From an uncultured Olsenella sp. (GTDB lineage Bacteria > Actinomycetota > Coriobacteriia > Coriobacteriales > Atopobiaceae), in the NCBI GenBank assembly GCA_900316105.1, contig ONBR01000007.1, forward strand, positions 32,265 through 96,264: DNA of 64,000 bases, written 5' to 3'. Below, piece after piece: positions 51,469-60,281 of this stretch; the stretch's first letter is position 1, and each line of letters starts with the position of its first letter. The translations under genes and the position numbers were made by a program. The notes below the pieces were generated by a model. That model saw only the letters and a program-made list of their open reading frames with translations. It made no database searches and was not told the origin of the DNA.

Positions 51469-51554
51469 TCCCGTTCGTTGCCTTGACGCTGTGCTTTGCC
51501 CGCAGCCCTGCCTAGGGTCCGACGTCGGGTTTGGACGCTGGTTTTACCCGCGGC

Positions 51555-52547
51555 CTAGAACCAGTCGAAGCCCATGCGTTCGGCAAAGGATTGGGCCGAT
51601 GCGCGCATCTCGGGGATGGATTCCACCCAGGCCGGCATGTCCGGAACGTCCACCACGATGGGGTCCGCCTCGTGTACGGCCATGGTTGCCTCGCGGAAGC
51701 TATAGGGGGCGACCGCGGGTCGGTCGGGCATGTAGGAGTCGACCAGGATGGGGCGGATCAGGGCGTAGATGCCACCCTCGCACAGCTTGTCAAAGCCGCG
51801 GATGGCGCGCTTGGCCGCGCTAAACCTGCCCAGCTTGTAGAGGAGAATCACGCGACCCAGGCCCTGCCATGCGTCGCCGCGCCTTTGGTATGCCGCGTCC
51901 AGCTCGTCGAATCCCCGCTCGTTCTCCAGACGGGCGTAGCACAGAAGTGCCGTGTGACGCGTTCCCAGGGTGTCGGCGGGAGAGAGCATCATGGTTTCCT
52001 GTGCCTTCTGGATGGCCATGCGGTAGCGGGCGGTGTCCAGCAAGGTGCGAGACAGCACTGCCTTCACGCGAAGGAGGGGATGAGCAAAAACGTCGTTCCA
52101 GAGGTCGCCGTCCTGGGGGCCGTGCGCGGCTCGTCTCTGGTTGAGTGCCTCGTAGTCGAGGCTGGCCTCTTCCTCAATGCGCTTGAGCTCGCCCAGGAGC
52201 TCCTCAGGGTTGAGATCGCGAGCAATGGCGTCGCAGAGAGCCGCATCCGTGCAGTGGGGGTCAAGCTCCAGGGCACGTTCGCACTCGCCGCGCAAGTGCT
52301 GCAGGCGCTTCGTCCTCGTTCGCATGAACTCCGTATCGTCCAGCAGCTCGTCCTTGCGCCTGGATTCCTCGAATCGCTCCAGTTCGTCTGCCAGGATGGC
52401 CAGGGCCTTCTCGTCGTTGCGCTTGGTAAAGGTCTGGGGGTTCTGGCGCACTGCCAGCAGCAGCTCCGAGAAGCCGGCCTCCGAGAGGGACAGTTCCTCC
52501 TGCTGATGCAGGGCCACACGTTGCAGGTACTCCTCGCGTGCGTCCAT
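51555..52547 (-). CDS. hypothetical TPR-like helical protein
   Basis: A 330-residue soluble protein, mostly alpha-helical, with TPR-like pairs (RALELDPHCTDAALCDAIARDLNPEELL; MAIQKAQETMMLSPADTLGTRHTALLCYARL). No enzyme motif, signal peptide or membrane segment is visible. The ATG overlaps the stop of the upstream gene as TGATG, so translation is coupled to another TPR-like protein, suggesting a two-part scaffold. I do not recognise a named family; the organisation suggests a Coriobacteriia-specific pair. Confidence 0.7.
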   Translation of the reverse strand: MDAREEYLQRVALHQQEELSLSEAGFSELLLAVRQNPQTFTKRNDEKALAILADELERFEESRRKDELLDDTEFMRTRTKRLQHLRGECERALELDPHCTDAALCDAIARDLNPEELLGELKRIEEEASLDYEALNQRRAAHGPQDGDLWNDVFAHPLLRVKAVLSRTLLDTARYRMAIQKAQETMMLSPADTLGTRHTALLCYARLENERGFDELDAAYQRRGDAWQGLGRVILLYKLGRFSAAKRAIRGFDKLCEGGIYALIRPILVDSYMPDRPAVAPYSFREATMAVHEADPIVVDVPDMPAWVESIPEMRASAQSFAERMGFDWF

Positions 52548-53680
52548 CAGTTTTGCCCCCCACTGGGCAGGGTGCCGTTCTCGTCTTCGCCTGGACCGCT
52601 CGCGCCGTTGGGCCTAGAGCCGGGGATGCCGTTTCCCTGCTCCATCTCTTGCGCCATATAGTCATGCAGCTGCAGGCGCTCGCGGGTCGTGAGCCTCTTG
52701 TCCGCCTGATGCAGCATCCATGCGCCAAAGCTTCCGCGCGCCGAGGCGTCACGCCCCTCCTGGAGGAGTACGGTCCCCTCGGACACGGCCAGTATCAGCT
52801 CGTCCTCGCTGAAGGGAGGCACTGCCAGTCGGGCAAAGACACCGTCGGGGAGTTCCTTCTGCATGTAGAGGGTGATGGCGGCATGGGGGTAGTTCTGGCA
52901 GAGCCGATCTACCAGGAGGCTGGCCTCGTCGAAGTCACAGCGCTTGTATGCCAGGGCGCAGAAAGCCAGGAGAAGCCAGGCATTGCGTGCATCCGATGCC
53001 TTGGCGCAGGGGCTCTTCGTCCTGACCAGAAGATCCTTGAGCCCTTGCTCGTCTTCGAGTTTTGCGTAGGCGATTGCGGCCGAGAAGCAGGCGTCTGCCT
53101 GGTCGGACGGGTCCAAGCCCAGGAGCTCGTCGCAGTACTCCAGGGCGGCGTGGTTGTGCCCGCAGACGATGGCCTTTGCGGCAAGGGCTGCCAGCCAGCG
53201 CAGGTAGGGGGCCATGGCCAGGAAGTGGGCCAGTCCCTTTCGTTCTCCATCGTAGGTTGCGCCTGCCATTTCAGCTCGCTCCATGCAGGCCGCGCGCGCG
53301 GCGTCCTTGCCCTCGCGCAGAAAGTCGTAGTAGCCCTCGAAGGAGGGAATCTGCGATGCCCGCTCCATGCGCAGGGCGTCCGGATTTCTGGGATCCAGCT
53401 TCAGGGCTTCCTCCAGGGTGGAGTGGGCCTGGTCAATGAGCTTCTGGGCCGTGACGTCGTCGGCAAAGGGTAGCTGGTAGTCGATGAGGGACGTGGCCTT
53501 TGCCACCAGGTGGAAGGCGCGGTCCGCGTCGGTCTGGGGCAGCTTGTCCCGGTCTTGGGCAAACTGCCTGCCAAACTGTGCGAAGGAACGGGCGACCTTG
53601 AGGGGGTCGATGGTGTCCAGAGAGTGGGCATAGAGAAGCCCCATGCGCTGGTAATCCTCGCGCTGTGGATCAAAGGACAC
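52547..53680 (-). CDS. hypothetical TPR-repeat protein
   Basis: A 377-residue soluble protein with several TPR-like motifs (AHSTLEEALKLDPRNPDALRM; AALEYCDELLGLDPSDQADACFSAAIAYAKLEDEQGLKDLL). The C-terminal ~30 residues are Gly/Pro/Asn-rich. I prefer the GTG at 53680, which has AAGGAAGG 8 nt upstream; an ATG at 53704 in the same frame lacks such a site. It is translationally coupled to the protein encoded downstream. It looks like a protein-interaction scaffold; no specific function can be assigned. Confidence 0.72.
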   Translation of the reverse strand: MSFDPQREDYQRMGLLYAHSLDTIDPLKVARSFAQFGRQFAQDRDKLPQTDADRAFHLVAKATSLIDYQLPFADDVTAQKLIDQAHSTLEEALKLDPRNPDALRMERASQIPSFEGYYDFLREGKDAARAACMERAEMAGATYDGERKGLAHFLAMAPYLRWLAALAAKAIVCGHNHAALEYCDELLGLDPSDQADACFSAAIAYAKLEDEQGLKDLLVRTKSPCAKASDARNAWLLLAFCALAYKRCDFDEASLLVDRLCQNYPHAAITLYMQKELPDGVFARLAVPPFSEDELILAVSEGTVLLQEGRDASARGSFGAWMLHQADKRLTTRERLQLHDYMAQEMEQGNGIPGSRPNGASGPGEDENGTLPSGGQN

Positions 53681-53829
53681 GTGTCTCACCTTCCTTCGTG
53701 ACATCGGGACAGCGGGCTTGCGACAGCGACGTGGGTGGGGCTGTGGTGCGACACCACACCCCACATCCAGGCTTCGGTAGGCAGTCGCGGGTGCGAAAGC
53801 CGTCCTGGGTGCCGCTGTGTCGACTTAGT

Positions 53830-54759
53830 CTAGCGTAGCGCTATCAGCGTACGCAGCGCCTGGCAAAAGCCGTCAGTCGAATTGGAAGCCGAGACAAAGG
53901 CGTTGCCTGCCGTGGCGAGTGCAGCCTGGGCCTTCGGGTTTGCGATTCCGTTCCTCATGAGAAGGAAGGTGCCTGCCGCTGATGCCATGGCGCAGTCGGC
54001 GGGGGAGTCGCCGCAGCACATGACCTCCGTGGGGTCCCACCCCATGAGCTCGATGTAGCGTCTTGCGGCAGTGCCCTTGTCCAGTCCGCGTGGGGTCACA
54101 TGATAGGTATGGACGTCCTCGATCTGACCGCTCTCGAAGGCGGGCAGGATCGTGGCGCCCGTTATGTGGTTTACGAAGCCGTTGTCGGCCAGGTAGAGGG
54201 GCAGGCCGGACTCATCCAGCATCTGCTGGGCCTCATCCTCGATCACGGCGCCGCGAAGGGCCACGGTGACCTCGCGATACTCGTAGCCGATGTTGTTGTC
54301 GTGATAGGTTTCCAAGCAGTCGTACCAGCGCTCCAGCATGCGATCGATTACGCCGGTCTCGCAGATGACCTCGTGGGGCGTCTTTCCGCAGGACTCGTCA
54401 AAGGGCATATCCGCGGTGTAGTAGTGCCAGTCACTCTGGGAACCCTCGTGCAGGCAGAGGATGCCGCCCATCTCGCCGATCCAGCCAGGCAGGCCCAGGA
54501 TGCGGGCGTCCTCGCGGGTCATCGCGCGATTGCGGCCGGTACAGGGGATGATGTCGATGCCCGCGCGCTTGGCCTCCACCAGGGTGGCTGCCAGCTCGGC
54601 GGAGGGGGTACCGTCGGAGGCGGTCAGGGCGGAGCTTCCCCCCAGCATGGTGCCGTCGGTGTCCGAGATGATGTGCTTGATCCTTGACAGACGGTCGGCG
54701 ATGTCCGCGGGGAGCATCGATGGGTCTGTGGGGAAGGTAGGCAATGACAGGGAGGGCAT
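53830..54759 (-). CDS. Cof-type HAD hydrolase
   Basis: A 309-residue HAD phosphatase with a C2 cap. Motif I is ISDTDGTML (the usual DxDGT), motif II is PCTGRNRAM, the Lys motif is RGLDKGTAARRY and motif IV is CCGDSPADCAMA. The cap is large, as in Cof, YidA and mannosyl-3-phosphoglycerate phosphatase proteins, which act on sugar phosphates or pyridoxal phosphate. The specific substrate is not predictable. ATG 54759 has AAAGGA 6 nt upstream. It is divergent from tRNA-Val; TATACT on the minus strand near 54860 is a probable -10 box. Confidence 0.87.
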   Translation of the reverse strand: MPSLSLPTFPTDPSMLPADIADRLSRIKHIISDTDGTMLGGSSALTASDGTPSAELAATLVEAKRAGIDIIPCTGRNRAMTREDARILGLPGWIGEMGGILCLHEGSQSDWHYYTADMPFDESCGKTPHEVICETGVIDRMLERWYDCLETYHDNNIGYEYREVTVALRGAVIEDEAQQMLDESGLPLYLADNGFVNHITGATILPAFESGQIEDVHTYHVTPRGLDKGTAARRYIELMGWDPTEVMCCGDSPADCAMASAAGTFLLMRNGIANPKAQAALATAGNAFVSASNSTDGFCQALRTLIALR

Positions 54760-54936
54760 GATGGTTCCTTTCGGCGCTCGTGGACGGCGCATGGGCGATG
54801 CGGCGTCGCCACTGCAAAGGCGCAGGTATCGTGAAAAGAATGCCAATTCGATGGGTCCAAGTATAGACTGCCCCAAAACGTTCGTCTTGCGAAGAGGAGG
54901 CAAAGGCTGGGAGCCTGTGATAAACTCCATCTACAC

Positions 54937-55012
54937 GGGCGGTTGGCGCAGCGGCTAGCGCAGGTGCCTTACACGCACAAGATCGGGGGTTCGAATCCCT
55001 CACCGCCCACCA
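54937..55012 (+). tRNA. tRNA-Val (TAC)
   Basis: 76-nt cloverleaf with acceptor GGGCGGT/ACCGCCC, anticodon TAC within GCCTTACACGC, GGGTTCGAATCCC T-arm and encoded CCA. Confidence 0.95.
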
Positions 55013-55024
55013 GGAAACTCGCAG

Positions 55025-55060
55025 GTCAGCAGCTGTCTCTTTGCGGCTGCTGGCTTTTTT
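55025..55060 (+). terminator. terminator after tRNA-Val
   Basis: GTCAGCAGC pairs with GCTGCTGGC and is followed by TTTTTT. Confidence 0.85.
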
Positions 55061-55175
55061 GTTATTGCGGGGCAGGTGGGTAAACTGATAGGCATGCGCA
55101 AGAATGGACGTAAGGAGACGCCTCCTGCCCGCCGTTCTCGAGAAAAAGGCGTCTTTTGAAACTATGGAGGTTCAT

Positions 55176-55928
55176 ATGCCAATTGGATTGTACGGTCAGG
55201 AGCTGCCGCCCGAGCGTTCCTATGGACGCGCCGACGATGAGATGCGACCCATAAAGCTCACCCCCAACATGATGAAGAACGCCGATGGCTCGTGCCTGGC
55301 CGAGTTTGGCGATACGCGCGTCATCTGCACGGCCACGGTGGAGGAGGGCGTGCCCCGCTGGCGCAAGGGCGCCCATGCCGGCTGGGTCACGGCCGAGTAT
55401 GCCATGCTGCCCGCTTCCACCAACACGCGCAGCAAGCGCGAGTACAAGGGCCGCAAGGGTCGTTCCATGGAGATTGAGCGCCTGGTGGGCAGGAGCCTGC
55501 GTGCCGTCGTGGACCTGAAGCGCCTTGGCGAGTTCACGGTTACCTGTGACTGCGATGTCATCCAGGCAGATGGCGGCACACGTACGGCCAGCGTCACGGG
55601 CGCCTGGGTGGCCCTCTACGAGGCACTCAACCGTGCCGTTTCCCGAGGGCAGATGAAGCGCCTTCCCCTGACCGGGCAGGTCGCCGCTATCAGTATGGGC
55701 CTGGTGCACGACAAGCTCCTTCTGGACCTGGACTATTCCGAGGACTCAAAGGCTCAGGTGGATATGAACCTCGTCGCCACCGACCGCGGTGGCATCGTGG
55801 AGGTCCAAGGTACGGGCGAGCGATCCACCATCGACCGCGTCCAGCTGAACACCCTGCTGGACATGGGACAGCGTGGCATCGAGCAGCTCATCCAGGAACA
55901 GCGCAACGTGACTGGTTTCGGAAGATAA
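55176..55928 (+). CDS. rph: ribonuclease PH
   Basis: A 250-residue phosphorolytic 3'-5' exoribonuclease that trims tRNA 3' ends. GRADDEMRPIKLTP, GDTRVICTATVEEGVPRW, the substrate loop RSKREYKGRKGRSMEIERLVGRSLRA and CDVIQADGGTRTAS are all classical. TGGAGG lies 5 nt before ATG 55176. rdgB follows after 15 nt; the rph-rdgB pair is a widely conserved operon of RNA and nucleotide quality control. Confidence 0.96.
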   Translation: MPIGLYGQELPPERSYGRADDEMRPIKLTPNMMKNADGSCLAEFGDTRVICTATVEEGVPRWRKGAHAGWVTAEYAMLPASTNTRSKREYKGRKGRSMEIERLVGRSLRAVVDLKRLGEFTVTCDCDVIQADGGTRTASVTGAWVALYEALNRAVSRGQMKRLPLTGQVAAISMGLVHDKLLLDLDYSEDSKAQVDMNLVATDRGGIVEVQGTGERSTIDRVQLNTLLDMGQRGIEQLIQEQRNVTGFGR

Positions 55929-55943
55929 GAGGCTGGAGAACTC

Positions 55944-56582
55944 ATGGCATTCGTAGACATCTCGACACTCGACCCCACCCATACGGTGGTCGTGGCTACG
56001 GGCAACGCACACAAGGTGACGGAGATTGAGGCCATCCTGTCTCCCGTGATGGACGGCGTGCGCTTCCTGGCACTTGGCGAGCTGGGCGACTATCCCGATC
56101 CCGTGGAAGATGGACAGACCTTCCACGACAACGCCCTCATCAAGGCGCGTGCCGCCCTGGACGAGACCGGCCTGACCATGGCGGTCGCAGACGACTCTGG
56201 CCTTTGCGTGGATGCCCTGGGCGGCGCCCCTGGCATCTTCTCGGCTCGTTGGGCTGGCGAGCACGGCAACGACGACGCCAACAACGACAAGCTTCTTGTT
56301 GAGTTGGCGGACGTTCCCGCCGAGAAGCGCGGCGCTCACTTTCATTCCTCCGTGGTTCTGGTCCAACGCGACGAGGACGGCGAGGAGGTCCTCTCGGGCG
56401 AGGGTGACTGCACGGGATCCATCGGCTTCAAGCGTCGCGGCAACAGCGGCTTTGGCTACGACCCGCTCTTCCTTTTGGACGACGTGCCCGGAAAGACCAT
56501 GGCCGAGCTGGAACCTGAGGAAAAGAACGCCCTCTCGCACCGCTTCCACGCCCTCCAGGACCTAGCCTCCAAGCTCCGCTAA
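55944..56582 (+). CDS. rdgB: XTP/dITP diphosphatase
   Basis: A 212-residue HAM1/RdgB pyrophosphatase that removes ITP, dITP and XTP from nucleotide pools. ATGNAHKVTEIEAIL, ADDSGLCVDALGGAPGIFSARWAG and GFGYDPLF are the family's substrate and metal motifs. It lies 15 nt downstream of rph, preceded by GGCTGGAGAA. It ends next to a short intrinsic terminator and a repeat cluster. Confidence 0.95.
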   Translation: MAFVDISTLDPTHTVVVATGNAHKVTEIEAILSPVMDGVRFLALGELGDYPDPVEDGQTFHDNALIKARAALDETGLTMAVADDSGLCVDALGGAPGIFSARWAGEHGNDDANNDKLLVELADVPAEKRGAHFHSSVVLVQRDEDGEEVLSGEGDCTGSIGFKRRGNSGFGYDPLFLLDDVPGKTMAELEPEEKNALSHRFHALQDLASKLR

Positions 56583-56586
56583 TGAG

Positions 56587-56800
56587 TCAATGGGGACGGA
56601 GCACTTTGTCTCAGAGCATACTGTCTCATTCGACATGAGGCTCCGCCTCTTTTTGTTTTGCCACGACGCGTGGTCTGCGATGGAGACGATAGGGGAGTCA
56701 ATAGGGACGGAGCATACTGTCTCAGAGACAAAGTGCTCCGTCCCTAATGTCTCAGAGACAAAGTGCTCCGTCCCTAATGTCTCACCTAATGTCTCACTGC
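56587..56800. repeat. REP-like GGGACGGAGCA / TGTCTCA repeat cluster
   Basis: GGGACGGAGCACTTTGTCTC at 56592-56611 and a variant at 56704 are followed, in the opposite orientation, by two exact 30-bp tandem units (56718-56747 and 56748-56777) containing ACAAAGTGCTCCGTCCC. Inverted copies can pair into long hairpins. The arrangement resembles REP/BIME clusters mobilised by RAYT transposases; no transposase gene is in the window. Confidence 0.8.
56637..56659 (+). terminator. terminator after rdgB
   Basis: GAGGC, TCC loop and GCCTC, then TTTTTGTTTT. It is embedded in the repeat cluster. Confidence 0.65.
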
Positions 56801-57010
56801 CATTGACCGACTTGGGACGGCCCATCAAAAGAATGTAAGATCCTCCCCTAATGCGAGCGGATACCATCAATTGCATGGTGCTTATCAGGTTCGTGTCGGC
56901 AGGCCGACCAGCCAGCCTGATGCGATGCTGGAGCGTTCTCGTATGTTGTGGCGGGCCTCTTGCCCGTCTCGTTTCCCGCGGCACTGCCGCAGGAGAAAGG
57001 GAGGAACAGT
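56801..57010. other. intergenic stretch before the iron alcohol dehydrogenase gene
   Basis: Apart from the GGGAGG ribosome-binding site at the right end, nothing definite is seen. The frame upstream of the ATG stays open for 20 codons without a start signal. Confidence 0.4.
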
Positions 57011-58237
57011 ATGGGACGTTTTACCAATCCTCGTGACGTGTATTTCGGCGTAGGCGCTCGTCATGAGGTAAAGAACCTCAAGGGCAACAAGGCCATCATC
57101 GTCTCCGGCGGTAGCAGCATGCGCCGTGGTGGCTTCCTGCAGGAGCTGCAGGCCGACCTCGAGTCTGCTGGCATGGAAGTCCAGCTCTTTGAGGGCGTCG
57201 AGTCCGATCCCTCCGTCGAGACCGTCATGAAGGGTGCCGCGGCCATGGAGGCCTTCGGCCCCGACTGGATTGTCGCCATTGGCGGTGGCTCGCCCATTGA
57301 CGCCGCAAAGGCCATGTGGATCAAGTACGAGTATCCTGACATTACCTTTGAGGACATGTGCAAGGTCTTTGGCATTCCCGAGCTGCGCCACAAGGCACAC
57401 TTCTGCGCCATTTCCTCCACGTCCGGCACTGCTACCGAGGTCACTGCATTCTCGATCATCACCGACTACGAGAAGGGCATCAAGTACCCCATCGCAGACT
57501 TCCAGATCACGCCTGACATCGCAATCGTCGATCCCGAGGTCACCTACTCCATGCCCGCAAAGCTCTGCGCCCATACCGGCATGGACGCCCTGACCCACTG
57601 CCTGGAGGCTTACGTCTCCACCGCAGCGTCTATGTTCACTGACGCCAACGCCCTGCATGGCATCCGCGAGATCCATCAGTGGCTGCCCATCTCCTACACC
57701 GGCGACAAGGACGGTCGTCAGCACATGCACGAGGCCCAGTGCCTCGCAGGCATCGCCTTCTCCTCTGGCCTGCTGGGCATCGTCCACTCCATGGCCCACA
57801 AGACCGGCGCTGCCTTTGAGAACGGCCACATCATCCATGGTGCCGCCAACGCCATGTACCTGGGCAAGGCCATCCAGTGGAACTCCAAGGACTCCCGTGC
57901 CCGCGAGCGCTATGCCTACGTGGCCAAGGAGATCCTGCACCTGCCTGGCGAGACCGACGAGCAGCTGGTCGAGGCCCTGGTCCAGGAGATTCGCAACATG
58001 AACGATACCCTGCACATCCCGCAGTCGATCAACAACTACGCCAACCGCGGCGTCAAGGCAGACGAGACTGGCGAGCCCGTCATGGTCTCGGAGGAGGAGT
58101 TCAAGGCCAAGCTGCCCACCATTGCAGCAAACGCCGTCCTGGACGCCTGCACGCCCGAGAACCCGCGCGAGACCAAGGCAGAGGACTTCGAGAAGATTCT
58201 GACCTGCTGCTACTACGATCGCCCGGTCGACTTCTAG
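57011..58237 (+). CDS. iron-containing alcohol dehydrogenase
   Basis: A 408-residue group III alcohol dehydrogenase. The NAD(P) loop IAIGGGSPIDAAKAMW, the SGTATEVTAFSII region and the metal-ligand segment GIVHSMAHKTGAAF with ENGHIIHGAANA (His ligands) are present. The enzyme reduces an aldehyde or ketone to regenerate NAD(P)+ in fermentation, probably acetaldehyde or butyraldehyde, but the substrate is not determined by sequence. GGGAGG precedes ATG 57011. It stands alone and is followed by a strong hairpin. Confidence 0.93.
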   Translation: MGRFTNPRDVYFGVGARHEVKNLKGNKAIIVSGGSSMRRGGFLQELQADLESAGMEVQLFEGVESDPSVETVMKGAAAMEAFGPDWIVAIGGGSPIDAAKAMWIKYEYPDITFEDMCKVFGIPELRHKAHFCAISSTSGTATEVTAFSIITDYEKGIKYPIADFQITPDIAIVDPEVTYSMPAKLCAHTGMDALTHCLEAYVSTAASMFTDANALHGIREIHQWLPISYTGDKDGRQHMHEAQCLAGIAFSSGLLGIVHSMAHKTGAAFENGHIIHGAANAMYLGKAIQWNSKDSRARERYAYVAKEILHLPGETDEQLVEALVQEIRNMNDTLHIPQSINNYANRGVKADETGEPVMVSEEEFKAKLPTIAANAVLDACTPENPRETKAEDFEKILTCCYYDRPVDF

Positions 58238-58270
58238 TACTCCCTGGGGGAAGCACCCCACATGAGCTAC

Positions 58271-58310
58271 AAGAAAGCCTCCCTCCCCAGATGGGGCGGG
58301 AGGCTTTCTT
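58271..58310. terminator. hairpin between convergent adh and murE
   Basis: AAGAAAGCCTCCC pairs perfectly with GGGAGGCTTTCTT, with CCCC/GGGG in the loop; the stem ends in T-rich sequence on both strands, so it may work in both directions. Confidence 0.75.
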
Positions 58311-58410
58311 GTAGGAAGGCTATTTGCAGAAGGGGTCAGGTCGGAATGGCTGGGTCAGCGCGACTGGGTCGCGGTGCTGGCCCCATGCCTGGGCTTACCG
58401 TTTGCCGTGC

Positions 58411-59937
58411 CTATTTGACGGCGTGCTGCTGGACGGCCTCCTGGAAGATCTCCCCGTCGGTGCGGCAGGGAACAAAGAGGTCACCCTCGTGCTGTCGGGT
58501 CTCGTCGCCCTTTGCCAACAGACAGAGGATTGCGGGGCCCTCTCCCTCGTAGCCCAGGTCCACGGCGCGGCGGATGGCCTCCTCGCGGTCCAGGATGACC
58601 TCGTACGAGGTGCCCTCGGGCGTGGCGTCCGCCATCTGCTGGCAAATCTCGGCCACGGGGTCATGGGCGGGATCCTCCTCGGTGTAGATGATGTGATCAG
58701 ACCACTTTGCGGCCTCCTGGGGCAGCTCGGTGCGGCGCTCATAGGCCTTTCCACCAGGTGCGCCAAAGACGGCGATGACGCGATAGCCGGGGAACTCCTC
58801 CTTGACGGAGGGGAAGAAGCGCTGGTAGGAGAGCTTGTTGTGGGCGTAGTCTACCAGGGCTGTAACCTTGCGGTCGGGCGTGGTCAGAAGTTCCATGCGA
58901 CCGGGAACGCGGGCCGTGTAGAGCGGATCCACGATGGCATCCTTGCCGATGCCCACGGACTCGCAGATGGCGATGGCTGCCAGGGCGTTGTCCACGTTGA
59001 AGAGGCCTGGCATACCCAGCCGCACGGTGCCAGACCAGCTGGGGGCGTGGGCGCAGAACTCCACCTCGCCAAAGCTGGACTTGATGTCCGTGGCATAGAC
59101 GTCGGCTGTATCGCTGCTTGCGGAGAAGGTGGCCATGCGCTCGCAGCGCTTGGCGCGCTCGAGGACCGTCTGGACATTGTCGCAATCAAGGTTGACGACG
59201 GCGACTTTTGCCTGGTCAAAGATGCGCAGCTTGCTCTGGAAGTAGTCCACGAAATCGGGATGCTCCACGGGGGAGATGTGGTCGCGGCCGATGTTGAGGA
59301 AACAGGCCACGTCCAGGTCCAGGTAGTCCACACGGTCGTACTTGAGAGCCTGGCTGGAGACCTCCATGTCCACGTAGCGCAGGCCAGACTTGCGAGCGTT
59401 GGCCAGGTGGCGCCAGAGGTCGGGGGACTCCGGTGTGGTGTTGTGGCTCTCCTCGTTCTCGATGCCGTCAAAGGTGTCGATGGAGCCCATCACCGCGGCG
59501 GGGTGCTGGGGGTCTAGCCCGTCGAGGATGGACCTCAGCAGGTAGGAGACCGTGGACTTGCCCTTGGTGCCGGTGATGCCGATGACCGTGAGCTCGCGGT
59601 CGGGGTGGCCAAAGGACTCTGCGGACACGAGGGCCATGGCACGGCGCAGGTCCGTGGCGACGAGGGCAGGCACGTCGGGCGCGGCCTTTGCCAGCTCGGG
59701 TGCGCGTTCCTCATCGCAAAGGTAGGCGACGGCGCCCTTTCCCAGTGCCGTCTGTAGGTATGCAGGCTTGAAGGCCTGGCCCTTGCAGATGAAGACGTGA
59801 CCCTGGCACGGCACGCGCGAGTCGCAGTCGGCACCGGTGACAGGGGTGGCAAGCGCGGCGTCCGTCAGGTTGGCGGAGGCGGCGAGGAGCTTCTGCTCGG
59901 AGAGAAGCTCGACAAGAGATGCGATGGTCGTATTCAT
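58411..59937 (-). CDS. murE: UDP-N-acetylmuramoyl-tripeptide synthetase, non-DAP type
   Basis: A 508-residue Mur ligase adding the third stem-peptide residue to UDP-MurNAc-Ala-Glu. The ATP loop is GITGTKGKSTVSYLL, followed by NTTPESPDLW and MEVSSQALKYDRVDYL. DAP-adding enzymes carry DNPR; here the matching region near residues 420-427 is EEDPAHDP, closer to the DNPAND of Lys-adding MurE, so L-Lys or L-Orn is the likely substrate. No ribosome-binding site precedes the ATG, and a TATACT -10 ends 7 nt before it, so the mRNA is probably leaderless. Confidence 0.92.
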   Translation of the reverse strand: MNTTIASLVELLSEQKLLAASANLTDAALATPVTGADCDSRVPCQGHVFICKGQAFKPAYLQTALGKGAVAYLCDEERAPELAKAAPDVPALVATDLRRAMALVSAESFGHPDRELTVIGITGTKGKSTVSYLLRSILDGLDPQHPAAVMGSIDTFDGIENEESHNTTPESPDLWRHLANARKSGLRYVDMEVSSQALKYDRVDYLDLDVACFLNIGRDHISPVEHPDFVDYFQSKLRIFDQAKVAVVNLDCDNVQTVLERAKRCERMATFSASSDTADVYATDIKSSFGEVEFCAHAPSWSGTVRLGMPGLFNVDNALAAIAICESVGIGKDAIVDPLYTARVPGRMELLTTPDRKVTALVDYAHNKLSYQRFFPSVKEEFPGYRVIAVFGAPGGKAYERRTELPQEAAKWSDHIIYTEEDPAHDPVAEICQQMADATPEGTSYEVILDREEAIRRAVDLGYEGEGPAILCLLAKGDETRQHEGDLFVPCRTDGEIFQEAVQQHAVK

Positions 59938-59944
59938 GTGGCTA

Positions 59945-59950
59945 AGTATA
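59945..59950 (-). promoter_or_regulatory. -10 element implying leaderless murE mRNA
   Basis: TATACT on the minus strand ends 7 nt before the murE ATG, so the predicted transcript begins at the start codon itself. No Shine-Dalgarno sequence is present. Confidence 0.55.
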
Positions 59951-60088
59951 ACGGAACGGCATTGTGCGAATGACGTGGCTCACGAGCTGCGCATCCTTTT
60001 CCCATGGGTGGCGTGAAGACATGGTGTAAGCTTCCGCGTATTCGCACGGGTGCTTTCCCTGCGGGGAATTTTGTGCCACAATGGCCGT

Positions 60089-60256
60089 GTCCGAGGGTCT
60101 TGCCTCGGTCGCCATGGACGGGCAGGGGCCTCGACATGGCGGTTCCTTCACATAGTAATCGCGACCTCGCCCTGGTGGCCGCACACGTTGAAGCAACGCG
60201 TGTCCGTAGGGAATGCAGGGTCGCGTTGCCAGGCGGGTGCTCAGCGGACTGAGGCT
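60089..60256 (+). ncRNA. structured nagB leader (candidate cis-regulatory RNA)
   Basis: Several helices fit in the leader: CCGAGG/CCTCGG around 60089-60106, a long-range CGCGACC (60160-60166) with GGTCGCG (60219-60225) enclosing a branched region that includes ACACG/CGTGT, and CTCAG/CTGAG (about 60241-60254) just before the ribosome-binding site. No known family is recognised; a cloverleaf-like look is not a tRNA, since it lacks a T-loop. Confidence 0.35.
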
Positions 60257-60281
60257 CGCCGTTCGTAGAAGGGACGTTCCC

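Larger units (their letters stand above)
59938..60281. other. divergent murE-nagB intergenic region
   Basis: A 344-bp gap with the murE -10 box (59945-59950, minus) at one end and a long, structured nagB leader at the other. CACAAT near 60075, with TTTCCC 17 nt upstream, is the best nagB promoter. No protein gene is seen. Confidence 0.5.

Noticed and set aside
56587..56800. CRISPR array
   Set aside because: The repeats are directly adjacent or inverted with no unique spacers and no cas genes nearby.
60160..60225. Cloverleaf-like fold in the nagB leader read as a tRNA
   Set aside because: There is no GTTCRA T-loop, no plausible anticodon arm of the right size and no CCA.
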